Shown piece by piece: positions 52,740 to 63,995 of a stretch of 64,000 nt of DNA. The DNA lies in the NCBI GenBank assembly GCA_905182165.1, contig CAJJAK010000006.1:199409-263408 (forward strand), written 5' to 3'. The position numbers and the translations under genes are program-made. Numbering within the stretch: position 1 is the first letter of the stretch; each line of letters starts with the position of its first letter. Under the pieces are notes generated by a model, which was given only the letters and a program-made list of their open reading frames with translations, was not told the origin of the DNA and did no database searches. This stretch comes from an uncultured Paracoccaceae bacterium (GTDB lineage Bacteria > Pseudomonadota > Alphaproteobacteria > Rhodobacterales > Rhodobacteraceae).

Positions 52740-53093
52740 ATGATTAAGCATCGAGGGTTTCCAAGCAGATTGCCTGGTTCGGATTATCAATTCACTATTA
52801 GGCGAGCTGCAAAGAGTAAAGTTACAAAGCTGATGGAACGGCAACGATTTGCGGATAGAAAACATTCTGACAAAGTAGCAGATAAAGCTTTCATTCGTGC
52901 GGTGTGGGAGCATTTTGGAGACGGTGAATTTGAAAGAGGCAATTTGGATGCTGGCAGATTGAGTTGGTTTTTAGGACGTGAAATCAAACCAGTAGGCTCG
53001 AGTTTCGATCCTTCATCTTACGATACTAAACTGGTATTAGATAAGGCAACCACAAGTAATTCTTTCCCTGATATTTTTGAAAATAACGATTGA
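52740..53093 (+). CDS. Conserved-looking small protein of unknown function between pccB and pccA
   Basis: A 117-residue soluble protein I do not recognise. The N-terminal third is strongly basic (RRAAKSKVTKLMERQRFADRK), the middle has aromatic and acidic residues (VWEHFGDGEFERG, RLSWFLGREIKP) and the end is Ser/Asp-rich. No membrane span or signal peptide. It is codirectional, 60 bases after pccB and about 110 before pccA, so it is probably cotranscribed. A helper of the carboxylase, or an unrelated passenger, are both possible. Confidence 0.75.
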   Translation: MIKHRGFPSRLPGSDYQFTIRRAAKSKVTKLMERQRFADRKHSDKVADKAFIRAVWEHFGDGEFERGNLDAGRLSWFLGREIKPVGSSFDPSSYDTKLVLDKATTSNSFPDIFENND

Positions 53094-53205
53094 TAGTAGA
53101 AAGCTTATTTGTATTAAAATTATTATAAAAACCATTAGAATGCCATTATAAAAATTTAATTTTCATGTTAAGATAGTTTAACCCGGAATAAAAAGGCAAT
53201 TATGT

Positions 53206-55204
53206 ATGTTTAAAAAAATACTAATTGCAAACAGAGGCGAAATAGCCTGTAGAGTTATAAAAACAGCCAAGCAAATGGGTATTAAAACTGTTGCAGTTTA
53301 TTCAGAAGCTGACAAGGAATCTATGCATGTAAGAATGGCAGATGAGGCTGTATATATTGGTCCAGCAGAAGCTAATAAATCTTATATTGTAATTGATAAA
53401 ATACTGGAAGCTATTAGAAAAACTAAAGCAGATGCAATTCATCCAGGCTACGGATTTTTGTCTGAAAATAAATTATTCCCTCAAGCACTAGAAAAAGATA
53501 ATATTACGTTTATCGGACCATCTCCCAAAGCCATTGAGGCTATGGGAGATAAAATAACCTCAAAGAAGTTAGCAAAAAAAGCTGGAGTATTCATTCCAAA
53601 TTATTTGGGTGAGATTGGGAATGAAGAAGAGGCAGTTAAGATCTCAAATGAAGTTGGATACCCAGTTATGATCAAAGCCAGTGCCGGTGGCGGTGGAAAG
53701 GGGATGCGTGTTGCATGGAATGATTTAGAGGCAAAAGAAGGTTTCAATTCATCCAAGAACGAGGCTGCTAGTAGCTTTGGTGACGATCGAATATTTATCG
53801 AAAAATTTATCACCCAACCAAGACATATAGAAATACAGTTACTGGCTGATAAATACGGGAATATTATCTATTTGAACGAAAGAGAATGTTCAATTCAAAG
53901 AAGAAATCAGAAAGTTATTGAAGAGGCCCCATCTTTATTTCTTGACGAAAAAACAAGAAAAGAGATGGGACAACAGAGTTGTGCATTGGCTAAAGCTGTT
54001 TCATACTCTTCTGCGGGAACAGTTGAGTTCATAGTTGATTCAAATAAGAAATTTTACTTTTTAGAAATGAATACAAGACTCCAAGTTGAGCATCCAGTAA
54101 CAGAATTGATAACTGGGGTTGATCTTGTTGAGCAAATGATACGTATTGCTTGGGGCGAAAAACTAACGATTGAACAAAAAGATGTGAAGATTAACGGCCA
54201 TGCCTTTGAAGCGCGTATTTATGCAGAAGATCCTTATCGAAATTTCCTACCGTCTATAGGAAGGTTAGTGAAGTATAGACCTCCATCAGAAAAATCTGAA
54301 GATGAAATAGTGATACGCAATGATACAGGTGTTTGTGAAGGTGGTGAGATCAGCATATACTATGATCCGATGATAGCAAAACTTTGCTCATGGGCTAAAT
54401 CACGTGATAAAGCGATTAAAATAATGGAAAATTCCTTAAATGAATTTGAATTGGAGGGTATTGGACATAACATCCCATTTCTATCAGCGGTTATGCAACA
54501 TGATCGGTTCTTGAAAGGTGACATAACCACTGCATTTATTGACGAAGAGTATCCTGACGGATTTTTAGGGGTCAATTTGGCAAAAGATATGCTTAAATAT
54601 ATAGCAGCAGCTTGTTGTGCAATGTACCGAGTGGCTGAAATTAGACGTACTCGGATTTCTGGGCGAATGGATAATCATACAAGAACAGTTGGATCTAATT
54701 GGGTCATAAGTTTATCTGGTCATGATTTTTTTATAGACTTAAATGCCTGACAAAAGTGGATCAACTGTGATCTTTTCTGATGGATCTTCGTTCCGTGTGG
54801 AATCTAGTTGGAGGCCTGGTGATACTATTGCTCATGTGAATATAAATGAAACGCTAGTTTCTATAAAAGTTGACAAGATACCGAGTGGGTTTCGAGTCCG
54901 CCACAATGGCGCTGATTTAAAGGTTCTTATTAGAAATGAACGTCAGTTCCAACTTTCTAAGTATATGTTGGAAAAAATTGCTCCAGATATGTCCAAATTT
55001 CTTTTGTGCCCAATGCCTGGAATGTTGGTATCAGTGAATGTGTCAGTGGGTGAAGAAGTGCAAGAAGGTCAGTCATTATGTGTCGTTGAAGCGATGAAGA
55101 TGGAAAATGTTCTTAGGGCTGAAAAAAAAGGCATAATAAAGTCAATAAATACTGAGCCTGGAATGTCTTTAGCTGTAGATGAAACCATCATTGAATTTGA
55201 ATAA
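53206..55204 (+). CDS. pccA: Propionyl-CoA carboxylase alpha subunit, biotin carboxylase + BCCP (one frameshift)
   Basis: Carboxylates its own biotin with ATP and bicarbonate. MFKKILIANRGEIACRVIKTA opens the biotin carboxylase domain, with IHPGYGFLSEN, the ATP-grasp loop IKASAGGGGKGMRVAW, FIEKFITQPRHIEIQ, ECSIQRRNQKVIEEAPS and EMNTRLQVEHPVTE. After about residue 505 comes the BT interaction region; the frame breaks near 54745. The C-terminal segment ends in the biotinyl domain with EAMKMENVLRAEKKG, its Lys being the biotin site. Full span about 666 residues, normal for PccA. Confidence 0.95.
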
Positions 55205-55347
55205 TTTTCTTGATTTGTATTTAATCTTAATATCAATAGCTTAATTATTACCTAAATGATGGAATTTTTAATATCACAACCAGTTAATTACATTTAAAAA
55301 TAATCTAGTATAAAGAAACCGATAAACATGTGCGTATGAGGAAAATC

Positions 55348-57512
55348 ATGAAGAAATCATTGGATGACTGGAAAGATTTGGCTTCAAAAGAGCTTAAAGA
55401 TCGTTCTATTGATGAGCTAAATTGGGAAACTCTTGAGGGGTTGGCAATAAAACCACTTTACACAAGTGCTGATTTAGAAAACTTAACTCATTTAGATGAC
55501 TTGCCTGGGTTTGAGCCTTTTACCCGTGGGCCAAAAGCCACTATGTATACTGGTAGGGCGTGGACGATACGACAGTACGCTGGGTTTTCTACTGCTGAAG
55601 AATCAAATGCATTTTATAAAAGAAATTTAGCCGCAGGACAGCAAGGTGTATCCGTAGCTTTCGATTTGGCCACCCATCGAGGATATGACTCCGACCATCC
55701 GAGAGTTGAGGGTGATGTTGGAAAAGCTGGAGTGGCCATAGATTCAGTAGAAGACATGAAGATTCTATTTAATAAGATTCCACTGGATCAGGTTAGTGTT
55801 TCGATGACCATGAACGGTGCAGTGATTCCAACTTTGGCTTGCTATATTGTTGCGGGTGAAGAGCAAGGTGTGGAGCAGAAACTTCTATCTGGAACTATTC
55901 AAAACGATATTTTGAAAGAGTTTATGGTGAGAAATACTTACGTATACCCACCAGAACCTTCAATGAGAATTGTTGCAGATATAATAGAGTATACATCTTC
56001 TAATATGCCTAAATTTAATTCAATATCAATAAGTGGATATCATATGCAAGAAGCTGGTGCTAATTTAGTGCAAGAGCTTGCGTATACATTAGCAGATGGA
56101 AAAGAATATGTACGAACAGCTATAGAAAGAGGGATGGATGTAGATAAGTTTGCTGGTCGCTTATCTTTCTTTTTTGCAATTGGAATGAACTTCTTTATGG
56201 AAGCAGCAAAGCTTAGAGCAGCGAGACTTCTTTGGCATCGAATAATGGAAGAATTTGATGCTAAAGATGTAAAATCAAAGATGCTTAGGACTCATTGTCA
56301 AACATCTGGAGTTTCCTTGCAAGAACAAGATCCTTACAATAATGTTGTACGGACGGCTTATGAGGCTTTGAGTGCAGTGTTGGGCGGAACGCAATCATTG
56401 CATACTAATGCTCTAGATGAAGCAATAGCACTTCCTACAGAATTCTCGGCTAGAATTGCACGTAATACCCAATTAATTTTACAGGAAGAGACTGGAGTGA
56501 GTAACGTAATTGACCCTTTAGCTGGATCTTATTATGTTGAGAGTTTGACTGCTGAATTAGCTGACGCTGCCTGGGATATTATAAAAGAAATTGATGAGAT
56601 GGGGGGGATGACTAAAGCAGTTGCAAGTGGCATGCCTAAGTTGAGAATAGAAGAAAGTGCAGCAAAGCGTCAGGCAATGCTTGATAAAGGAGAAGAAGTT
56701 GTTGTGGGGGTAAACAAGTATCGTTTAGAAACCCAAGATAAAATTGACATAAGAAATATTGATGACAGTATGGTACGTGAGACACAAATTTCACGCCTCG
56801 CTGACGTGAAGAAAAATCGTGATGATGAAAGGTGCAATAACGCTTTGGAAAACCTTGAACTTGTAGCAAGGGAAGGTGGAAACCTGCTAAATGCTGCAAT
56901 TGAGGCTGCCCGAGCGCGAGCAACAGTGGGAGAAATTTCAATGGCAATGGAGAAAGAGTTTGGTCGCCATAGAGCTGAAGTTAAAATGTTATCTGGTGTG
57001 TATGGTGCTGCTTATGATGGAGATGAAGATTTTCATAAAATCCAGGAAGAAGTCAAATCTTTTGCAAAATCAGAGGGTAGAAGACCAAGAATTCTTGTTG
57101 TAAAAATGGGGCAAGATGGTCATGATAGAGGCGCAAAAGTGATAGCGACAGCTTTTGCTGATATTGGTTTTGATGTGGATGTGGGCCCGTTGTTTCAAAC
57201 TCCTGATGAGGCGGCAAATGATGCTATAGATAATGACGTTCACATAATTGGGATTTCTAGTCAGGCTGCTGGCCATAAAACATTAGCACCAAAGTTAATT
57301 AAAGCTTTAAAATCACAAGGTGCTGAAGAAATCATCGTAATTTGCGGTGGAGTCATTCCGGTAAAGATGATATCTCGGGTTATGAAAAAGGAGTTAAAGC
57401 AATTTTTGGACCTGGTACAAATATTCCAGATGCAGCGAGTAAAATTTTAAAATTGATTGTAAAGTCAAAAAATGAGTTTCTACAAAAAAGTCTATCAAGA
57501 TTGGAAGAATGA
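55348..57512 (+). CDS. mcmA: Methylmalonyl-CoA mutase (3' frameshift)
   Basis: B12-dependent isomerase turning methylmalonyl-CoA into succinyl-CoA. ATG 55348 ([17 protein letters not shown]) has GAGGA upstream. Substrate domain: [68 protein letters not shown]. The C-terminal cobalamin domain has [20 protein letters not shown] with the Co-ligand His. Near 57365 an A is missing; reading on in the next frame gives [20 protein letters not shown] and AKIL-type ending ([10 protein letters not shown]) up to a TGA at 57512. Without correction the frame stops at 57450. The corrected end overlaps prpE by 41 bases, so the true stop is uncertain. Confidence 0.93.
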
Positions 57513-59360
57513 TCCAGAAAGCTTTTGGATGAAAGCGGCTGAAAAAATTGATTGGGTGAGGAAACCAACAAAGGCTTTAAATAAAGAAAATGCGCCTTTG
57601 TACGAATGGTTTACTGATGGGATTGTGAATACTTGCTATAATGCTGTCGATAGGCATGTGGAAAACGGAAGAGCGGACCAGTTAGCAATAATTTACGATA
57701 GTCCTGTCACTGGAGTTAAAGAAAGAATTTCTTATGCTGAACTTCAGAAGAAAATTGCTTTATTAGCTGGTGCACTAATTAAAAAAGGAATCCAAAAAGG
57801 AGATCGGGTAATAATATATATGCCAATGGTACCTGAGGCAATAATCGCAATGCTTGCTGTGGCGCGCATTGGAGCAATACATTCAGTTGTTTTCGGTGGC
57901 TTTGCGGCAAGAGAATTAGCGACCCGAATTGATGATGCAACTCCAAAGGCTATCATAGCAGGCTCCTGTGGCATTGAAGCAAATCGAATTATTGATTACA
58001 AACCATTGTTAGATGAAGCTATTCAAATAGCTTCTCACAAGCCAGAGTTTTGTGTTATTTCTCAGAGAGAGCAGAAAAATGCAGAGTTAATTCCTGGAAG
58101 AGATTACGCGTGGACTGATATAATTAATGACGCTGATTGGGCCGAATGTGTTCCAGTGTCTGGTGACCATCCAGTTTATATTTTGTATACATCTGGTACT
58201 ACTGGGCAGCCAAAAGGGGTTATTAGGCCAACTGCTGGTCATCTTGTTGCACTTAAATGGACAATGAAAAATATATATAATGTTGACCCAGGGGACGTTT
58301 TTTGGGCAGCGTCTGATGTTGGCTGGGTAGTGGGTCATAGCTATATTTGTTACGCACCATTAATACATGGTAACACGACTGTATTGTTTGAGGGAAAACC
58401 TGTAGGAACACCTGATGCTGGAACTTTTTGGAGAATAATTGCGGCAATAAAGTTAAGTCTTTTTTTAACATCAACAGTTTCAAAAATTAAACGAGAAGAT
58501 CCAGAGGGTAAGCTTGTTAGCAATTATGATCTTTCAAATTTAAAAGCACTTTATTTGGCTGGTGAACGAGCCGATCCTGATACTATTGAATGGGCACAAA
58601 AACACTTAAATATTCCTGTTATTGATCATTGGTGGCAAACAGAAACTGGTTATGCAATTGCATCAAATCCCTGGGGAATGCCAAGCTTCTTCATTAATTG
58701 GCTCTCCAACAGTTCCTAATAGTGTATGACGTTCATATTTTAGATGATAATGGTCTCCCGAAACCTGTAGGAGAGCTTGGAGCTATTGCTATTAAATTAC
58801 CACTACCACCTGGTACTTTACCAACGCTTTGGAATGCAGAAAAAAGGTATATAGAATCTTATTTAACCACATTTGATGGATATTATGAAACTGGTGATGC
58901 TGGTTATATCGATGGGGATGGTTATTTATATATTATGGCTCGAACTGACGATGTAATTAATGTTGCTGGCCATCGATTATCAACAGGAGCAATGGAGGAG
59001 GTTTTAGCAGGTCATGCTGACGTCGCAGAATGCGCTGTGATAGGTGTACATGATGAATTAAAAGGACAGCTTCCATTGGGTTTTTTATGCTTAAATGTGG
59101 GAGTTGATAAGCCAGAAGCTGATATTATTAATGAATGCGTAAAATTAATGCGTGACAAAATTGGACCTGTCGCTGCGTTTAAAAAGGCTGTTATTGTGAA
59201 TCGATTACCTAAAACACGGTCTGGCAAAATATTAAGAGCTATAATGGTGAAGGTTGCAAATGGAAGCCCATGGACTGCTCCAGCTACAATTGATGATCCA
59301 GAAATCTTAAATGAAATAAAGTTGAAATTGCAAGAAATAGATTATGGATATAGTAGATAA
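57472..59360 (+). CDS. prpE: Propionate-CoA ligase (frameshifted)
   Basis: AMP-forming acyl-CoA synthetase. ATG 57472 ([19 protein letters not shown]); LNTCYNA-type start NTCYNAVDRHVENGRADQLA; adenylate core YILYTSGTTGQPKGVIRPTA; VGHSYICYAPLIHGNTTVLF; IDHWWQTETGYAIASNPWG. Between about 58690 and 58725 the frame changes twice (GSPTV is one frame, VYDVHILDDNGLPKPVGE another). The C-terminal domain has GYYETGDAGYIDGDGYLYIM, DVINVAGHRLSTG and the catalytic Lys in TRSGKILRAI. About 629 residues. Sequence style and the neighbouring pcc/mcm genes favour propionate over acetate as substrate. Confidence 0.92.
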
Positions 59361-59484
59361 ACTGGCGAGGTGTGTAGTTTTATAATCTGGATAGAATATA
59401 TTTAAAAGGTATACTCAAATTGGCTTTTTTTAACTTTTTAGTTTCAAAAATAGTCACATCCAGGACAATTTTGTAGAGGTAAAG

Positions 59485-59874
59485 ATGGATCTGATTAAAA
59501 AAGCGATAGAAGTTCGAAAGAATGCCTATGCTCCTTACTCAAATTTTTTGGTTGGAGCGGCGATTAAAGCAAAAAATGGATCAGTTTTTTCTGGCTGTAA
59601 TGTGGAAAATGCTGCTTATCCCGAAGGTACTTGTGCAGAGGCTGGTGCAATAGCAGCAATGATCGCATCAGGTCAACGTGAAATAATAGAAGTTGTTGTT
59701 GCAGCTGATAGTCAAACCCCTGTTACACCGTGTGGGGGCTGTCGTCAGAAATTGGCAGAATTTTCAAATTCAAATGTAATAGTAATTTTTTCAAATCTAA
59801 ATGGGGAGGTTGGCCGCATGACAGTGGAGCAATTACTGCCAGGTGCATTTGAAAAAGAACAAATGAGAAGTTAA
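59485..59874 (+). CDS. cdd: Cytidine deaminase
   Basis: Zn-dependent deamination of cytidine and deoxycytidine to uridine forms. 129 residues, the tetrameric class. YAPYSNFLVGAAIKAKNG, the Zn and proton-shuttle motif CNVENAAYPEGTCAEAGAI (Cys-Ala-Glu type), and PCGGCRQKLAEF with two further Zn Cys residues. GTAGAGG precedes ATG 59485. First gene of the nucleoside salvage run; the next gene starts 2 bases after its stop. Confidence 0.97.
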   Translation: MDLIKKAIEVRKNAYAPYSNFLVGAAIKAKNGSVFSGCNVENAAYPEGTCAEAGAIAAMIASGQREIIEVVVAADSQTPVTPCGGCRQKLAEFSNSNVIVIFSNLNGEVGRMTVEQLLPGAFEKEQMRS

Positions 59875-59875
59875 T

Positions 59876-61237
59876 TTGGATGCGCAAACGATCATAGGTA
59901 GAAAACGTGATAGTTTTGCGTTGAATGTCGATGAAATAAATTGGTTTTGTAAGGGCTTAGCATCTGGAATGGTTTCAGATGCTCAGGCAGGTGCCTTTGC
60001 GATGGCTGTTACTATTAATGGTATGAATGATCTTGAATTGGTTAATTTAACCCTTGGTATGCTAAATAGTGGATCCATATTGAAATGGGACTTACCTGGG
60101 CCAATTTTAGATAAACATTCTACTGGTGGAGTTGGAGACTGTGTTAGCCTTCTATTAGCGCCAGCCTTGGCATCCTGTGGAGCATTTGTACCAATGGTCT
60201 CTGGTAGAGGACTAGGTCATACTGGTGGAACTCTAGATAAATTAGAGGCTATAACAGGATATAAGACCCAAATTTCGACCCAAAAGTTCAAGAAAGTTGT
60301 TTCTGATATTGGTTGTGCAATTGTTGGTGCGAGTGATGATATCGCGCCTGCTGACCAAAGACTTTATGGTATTAGAGATGTAACAGGAACAGTTGGAAAT
60401 GTTGCTTTAATCACCAGTTCTATTCTATCCAAAAAACTTGCATCTGGTTTGGATGGATTAGTATTAGATGTAAAGGCGGGGTCTGGTGCTGTGATGAAAA
60501 ATGTGAAGATGGCAACATCCTTGGCAACAGAAATGGTACGAATAGGTGAGCAATCTGGTTGTTCGACTACAGCTTTGATAACTAACATGGATGAACCACT
60601 AGCAGCATGTGCTGGAAACTCTCTTGAAGTGCTTACTGCGATGGATTGCTTAACAATGCGTCGAATTGATAAAAGGTTGTTTGATTTAACAATATCTTTG
60701 GGTGGGAGTTTATTAAAAAGCGCTCAAGTTGTTACAACTTTAAAGGAAGGCGAAAATAAGATTCGAGAAAGTATGGAGGGAGGATTTGCTGCAGAAAAGT
60801 TTGCTAAAATGGTTTCTGCTCTTGGTGGGCCGGTAAACTTTCTTGAGAGGTATAAAGATTTGTTGCCAGAGGCCGCTACGATAGTTGAAGTAAAGTCTAA
60901 TTCAGAGGGCTTTGTTTCTGAAATTGATGTGAGGCGGCTTGGTTTAACAGTAGTATCATTAGGTGGGGGTCGTATGCGACAGGACGACAAATTAGATTTA
61001 TCTGTTGGGTTAGATAAATTTCTCCCGCTAGGCTCTAAAGTCTCTTTAGGTGCAGTTTTGGCACGGGTGCATGGTCGTGATGAAACATCAGTTCTAAAAG
61101 CAGTGGAGGAAGTGCGGTCAGCTTACAAGATTTCAAATAAATCTATAAAAGAAAAAAGAATTATCATTAATATGTTTACAAATGAGCAGGGCTTTCTTGA
61201 TTGTAATGGACTCTGTGGGTTGTGGTGGAGCGCCTGA
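59876..61237 (+). CDS. deoA: Thymidine/pyrimidine nucleoside phosphorylase
   Basis: Phosphorolysis of thymidine and deoxyuridine to base and deoxyribose-1-phosphate. TTG 59876 start. [22 protein letters not shown], the family signature [16 protein letters not shown] (about residues 112-127), phosphate site [13 protein letters not shown], and [13 protein letters not shown]. 453 residues. The frame runs 56 bases into deoB, which is longer than usual; a small indel near the 3' end could have removed the proper stop, since the last ~20 residues ([15 protein letters not shown]) look unlike the family. Confidence 0.94.
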   Translation: MDAQTIIGRKRDSFALNVDEINWFCKGLASGMVSDAQAGAFAMAVTINGMNDLELVNLTLGMLNSGSILKWDLPGPILDKHSTGGVGDCVSLLLAPALASCGAFVPMVSGRGLGHTGGTLDKLEAITGYKTQISTQKFKKVVSDIGCAIVGASDDIAPADQRLYGIRDVTGTVGNVALITSSILSKKLASGLDGLVLDVKAGSGAVMKNVKMATSLATEMVRIGEQSGCSTTALITNMDEPLAACAGNSLEVLTAMDCLTMRRIDKRLFDLTISLGGSLLKSAQVVTTLKEGENKIRESMEGGFAAEKFAKMVSALGGPVNFLERYKDLLPEAATIVEVKSNSEGFVSEIDVRRLGLTVVSLGGGRMRQDDKLDLSVGLDKFLPLGSKVSLGAVLARVHGRDETSVLKAVEEVRSAYKISNKSIKEKRIIINMFTNEQGFLDCNGLCGLWWSA

Positions 61238-62381
61238 CTCCCGCAGTTTTAATGATGAAGGTGCTAATACATTGGGTCATATTATTGAGCAATGTGAATT
61301 GGGTAATTGTGAAAAGGATAGGTCTGGTTTTCTAAAAACACCAAATCTGGATAGCTTAGGACTTCGCGAAGCAGTCAGATTGGCAAATAATTATCCACTT
61401 TCGCAAAAATCGAATGAAGTTAAAGGTATTTTTGGTGCTGCAACCGAACTATCCAAAGGAAAAGATACACCTTCTGGACATTGGGAGTTGGCTGGCGCTC
61501 CAGTTCCTTGGGAGTGGCATTATTTTAAAAATAAAACAAAAAGTTTTTCAAATATGATAGTTGAACGCGTGTGTTTAGAAGGTAATGTTGAAGGAATACT
61601 TGGAAATTGCCATGCGTCTGGAACTGATATTATCAATCTCTTGGGAGAGGAACATCTTAAAACGGGAAAGCCAATTTGTTATACTTCGGGCGATAGTGTG
61701 TTTCAGATTGCTGCAAATGAAAATACTTTTGGCTTGGATAGGCTTTACAAGCTTTGTGAAAAATTAGCACCATTCTTTCATGCGATGAAGGTTGGGCGGG
61801 TTATAGCCCGTCCATTTATAGGAACAAATAAAGAGAATTTTTTAAGAACTCCAAATCGAAAAGATTTTGCAATTGATCCACCAGCGTTAACATTGTGTGA
61901 TTATGCAAAAATTGATAATCGGACAGTCTGTGCTATTGGAAAAATTAATGATATTTTTTCAGGGAAAGGCATTACTCAAGTTCTTAAGGGAAAAAATGAT
62001 GCAGAGCTAATGCAGCATCTGGCAGATGAGATCCAAAATGCTCCAGATGGTAGCCTGACTTTTGCAAATTTTGTTGAATTTGACTCACTGTACGGTCATC
62101 CGCGTGATCCTGGTTACGCTAGAGCCCTTGAGTGGTTTGATATGGAGATAGGTAAGGTAATTAGAGAGTTATTGCCTGAGGATATATTAATTGTGACAGC
62201 CGATCATGGTAATGATCCTACTTGGCATGGATCAGATCATACCAGAGAGAGGGTGCCTGTATTAGTGGCGGGCAATGGAGAAGGTTCTATTGGACTAATA
62301 AATTTTAGCGACGTGGCGGCCAGTATAGCAACTTATATGCAGATTCCCTATAAAGGAAAAGGCGACATATTTTGGAAATGA
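61182..62381 (+). CDS. deoB: Phosphopentomutase
   Basis: Interconverts ribose/deoxyribose 1- and 5-phosphates, linking DeoA to central metabolism. 399 residues of the alkaline-phosphatase fold: [20 protein letters not shown] with the first metal Asp, [26 protein letters not shown] carrying the phosphorylated Thr, [15 protein letters not shown], and [20 protein letters not shown] for metals. Starts inside the 3' end of deoA; overlaps the add ATG by 4 bases. Confidence 0.97.
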   Translation: MSRAFLIVMDSVGCGGAPDSRSFNDEGANTLGHIIEQCELGNCEKDRSGFLKTPNLDSLGLREAVRLANNYPLSQKSNEVKGIFGAATELSKGKDTPSGHWELAGAPVPWEWHYFKNKTKSFSNMIVERVCLEGNVEGILGNCHASGTDIINLLGEEHLKTGKPICYTSGDSVFQIAANENTFGLDRLYKLCEKLAPFFHAMKVGRVIARPFIGTNKENFLRTPNRKDFAIDPPALTLCDYAKIDNRTVCAIGKINDIFSGKGITQVLKGKNDAELMQHLADEIQNAPDGSLTFANFVEFDSLYGHPRDPGYARALEWFDMEIGKVIRELLPEDILIVTADHGNDPTWHGSDHTRERVPVLVAGNGEGSIGLINFSDVAASIATYMQIPYKGKGDIFWK

Positions 62382-63370
62382 ATTATGGTAAATTACCGAA
62401 ATGTGAGCTTCACGTTCATTTAGAAGGTGCGGCACCTCCCGACTTTATTAGACAATTAGCTAACGAAAAAAAAATAAATTTAACTGGTTTGTTTGATTCT
62501 AAAGGCGATTATTTCTTTAAGAATTTCAAGGATTTTTTAAATGTTTATGATCAGGCATGTAAAGTTTTAAATGGTCCAGAAGAATTCTACCGCTTAGTGG
62601 TAGCTGCTTTGAAATCTTCTGCTCAGCATGGTGTGATTTATACAGAGTTTTTTGTAAGCCGTGACTTTTGTGGGGGAGGCGATCTTGTAGCATGGAGAGA
62701 ATATTTAGCGGCCATGGAAGCGGCAGCAAGTTATTGTGAAGCTAACATGGCAGTTTATTGTCGATTTATTCTTACCCCGATTAGACATCTGGGTGCAGAT
62801 AGAGCTTGTGTGATTGCTGATATCGCCCAGAAAACTATAGGTGGAAGATTGACAGGGTTTGGGATGGGAGGAGATGAAACTTTTCTTACTCCCAAAGATT
62901 TTTCTTACGCTTTTGATATGGCACGTGAAGCTGGTTATCGCTTAACCAATCATGCGGGAGAAATTGTGGGAGCAAGCTCTGTTCTAGATAGTTTGAAGTA
63001 TTTGAAGGTAGAGCGTATTGGCCATGGTGTTAGGGCAATCGAAGATTTAGATGTTGTCCAAAGGCTTGTTGAAGAAAACATAACTTTGGAAGTTAATCCT
63101 GGGTCTAATATATTTTTAGGTATTTACAAGGATTTAAAATCACATCCAATTCAAAGATTGCGTGACTTGGGTGTTCAAGTTACTGTTTCAACAGATGACC
63201 CACCTTTTTTTAAAACTGATATGACAAAAGAATATAGTAATTTAGCGAGTGTATTTAATTGGACAAGTAAAACCTTTTTCTTATTAAATACAGATGCTGT
63301 AAAAGCTGCCTTTTGTGATGATAAAACTAAAGAAATTTTAAACTCAATTTTGGAGCGTGAATATGTATGA
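62378..63370 (+). CDS. add: Adenosine deaminase
   Basis: Deaminates adenosine and deoxyadenosine to inosine forms. ATG 62378 lies in the deoB stop (ATGA); TTG 62372 would add two residues. Zn ligands in [11 protein letters not shown] (HxH), substrate contact [22 protein letters not shown] with the third His, [12 protein letters not shown], and the catalytic DDP region [10 protein letters not shown]. 330 residues. A related adenine deaminase subgroup shares these motifs, but the neighbours favour a nucleoside substrate. Confidence 0.93.
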   Translation: MNYGKLPKCELHVHLEGAAPPDFIRQLANEKKINLTGLFDSKGDYFFKNFKDFLNVYDQACKVLNGPEEFYRLVVAALKSSAQHGVIYTEFFVSRDFCGGGDLVAWREYLAAMEAAASYCEANMAVYCRFILTPIRHLGADRACVIADIAQKTIGGRLTGFGMGGDETFLTPKDFSYAFDMAREAGYRLTNHAGEIVGASSVLDSLKYLKVERIGHGVRAIEDLDVVQRLVEENITLEVNPGSNIFLGIYKDLKSHPIQRLRDLGVQVTVSTDDPPFFKTDMTKEYSNLASVFNWTSKTFFLLNTDAVKAAFCDDKTKEILNSILEREYV

Positions 63371-63995
63371 AAATTTAACCGTTGTGGATCATCCATTAGT
63401 CCAGCACAAATTAACTTTAATGAGTAATGCTAACACATCAACAGCAGTGTTTAGGCAATTATTAAGAGAAATCAGCATGCTTTTGGCTTATGAGGTGACA
63501 AGAGATCTGCCCATGACAACAAAAGAAATAGAAACACCTGTATGTCCAATGAATGCACCTACTTTAGCAGGAAAAAAGCTAGCGTTAATTTCAATTCTTA
63601 GAGCTGGAAATGGTCTTTTGGATGGTGTTCTGGAGTTAATTCCTAGTGCGCGTGTTGGCTTTGTGGGATTATATCGTGATGAAGAAACTCATAGGCCAAT
63701 TCAATATTATTTTAAAGTTCCAGCAGAACTTGGTGAGAGGCGGGTCATTGCTGTCGACCCTATGTTGGCAACTGGATATTCTGCATCGGCAGCAATTGAC
63801 CTTCTGAAAGATGCTGGTGCCAAAGACATAAAGCTTATGTGTTTAGTTGCTGCTCCGGAGGGGGTCAGCTTAGTAGAGAAGAATCATCCCGATGTGCAAA
63901 TCATTACCGCATCTTTAGATGATTGCCTGAATGAAAATGCTTATATTGTTCCTGGATTAGGTGATGCTGGTGATAGGATGTTTGGAACTAAGTAA
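63363..63995 (+). CDS. upp: Uracil phosphoribosyltransferase
   Basis: Salvages uracil to UMP with PRPP. 210 residues from ATG 63363, overlapping the add stop; GTG 63357 is an alternative. [50 protein letters not shown], the PRPP loop [18 protein letters not shown] and the uracil-binding end [19 protein letters not shown]. Complete, ending 5 bases before the window edge. It closes the cdd-deoA-deoB-add-upp run. Confidence 0.97.
   Translation: MYENLTVVDHPLVQHKLTLMSNANTSTAVFRQLLREISMLLAYEVTRDLPMTTKEIETPVCPMNAPTLAGKKLALISILRAGNGLLDGVLELIPSARVGFVGLYRDEETHRPIQYYFKVPAELGERRVIAVDPMLATGYSASAAIDLLKDAGAKDIKLMCLVAAPEGVSLVEKNHPDVQIITASLDDCLNENAYIVPGLGDAGDRMFGTK

Noticed and set aside
53167..53182. GTTAA-N6-TTAAC dyad upstream of pccA
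   Set aside because: Only 5 bp per arm and AT-rich; expected often by chance in such sequence.
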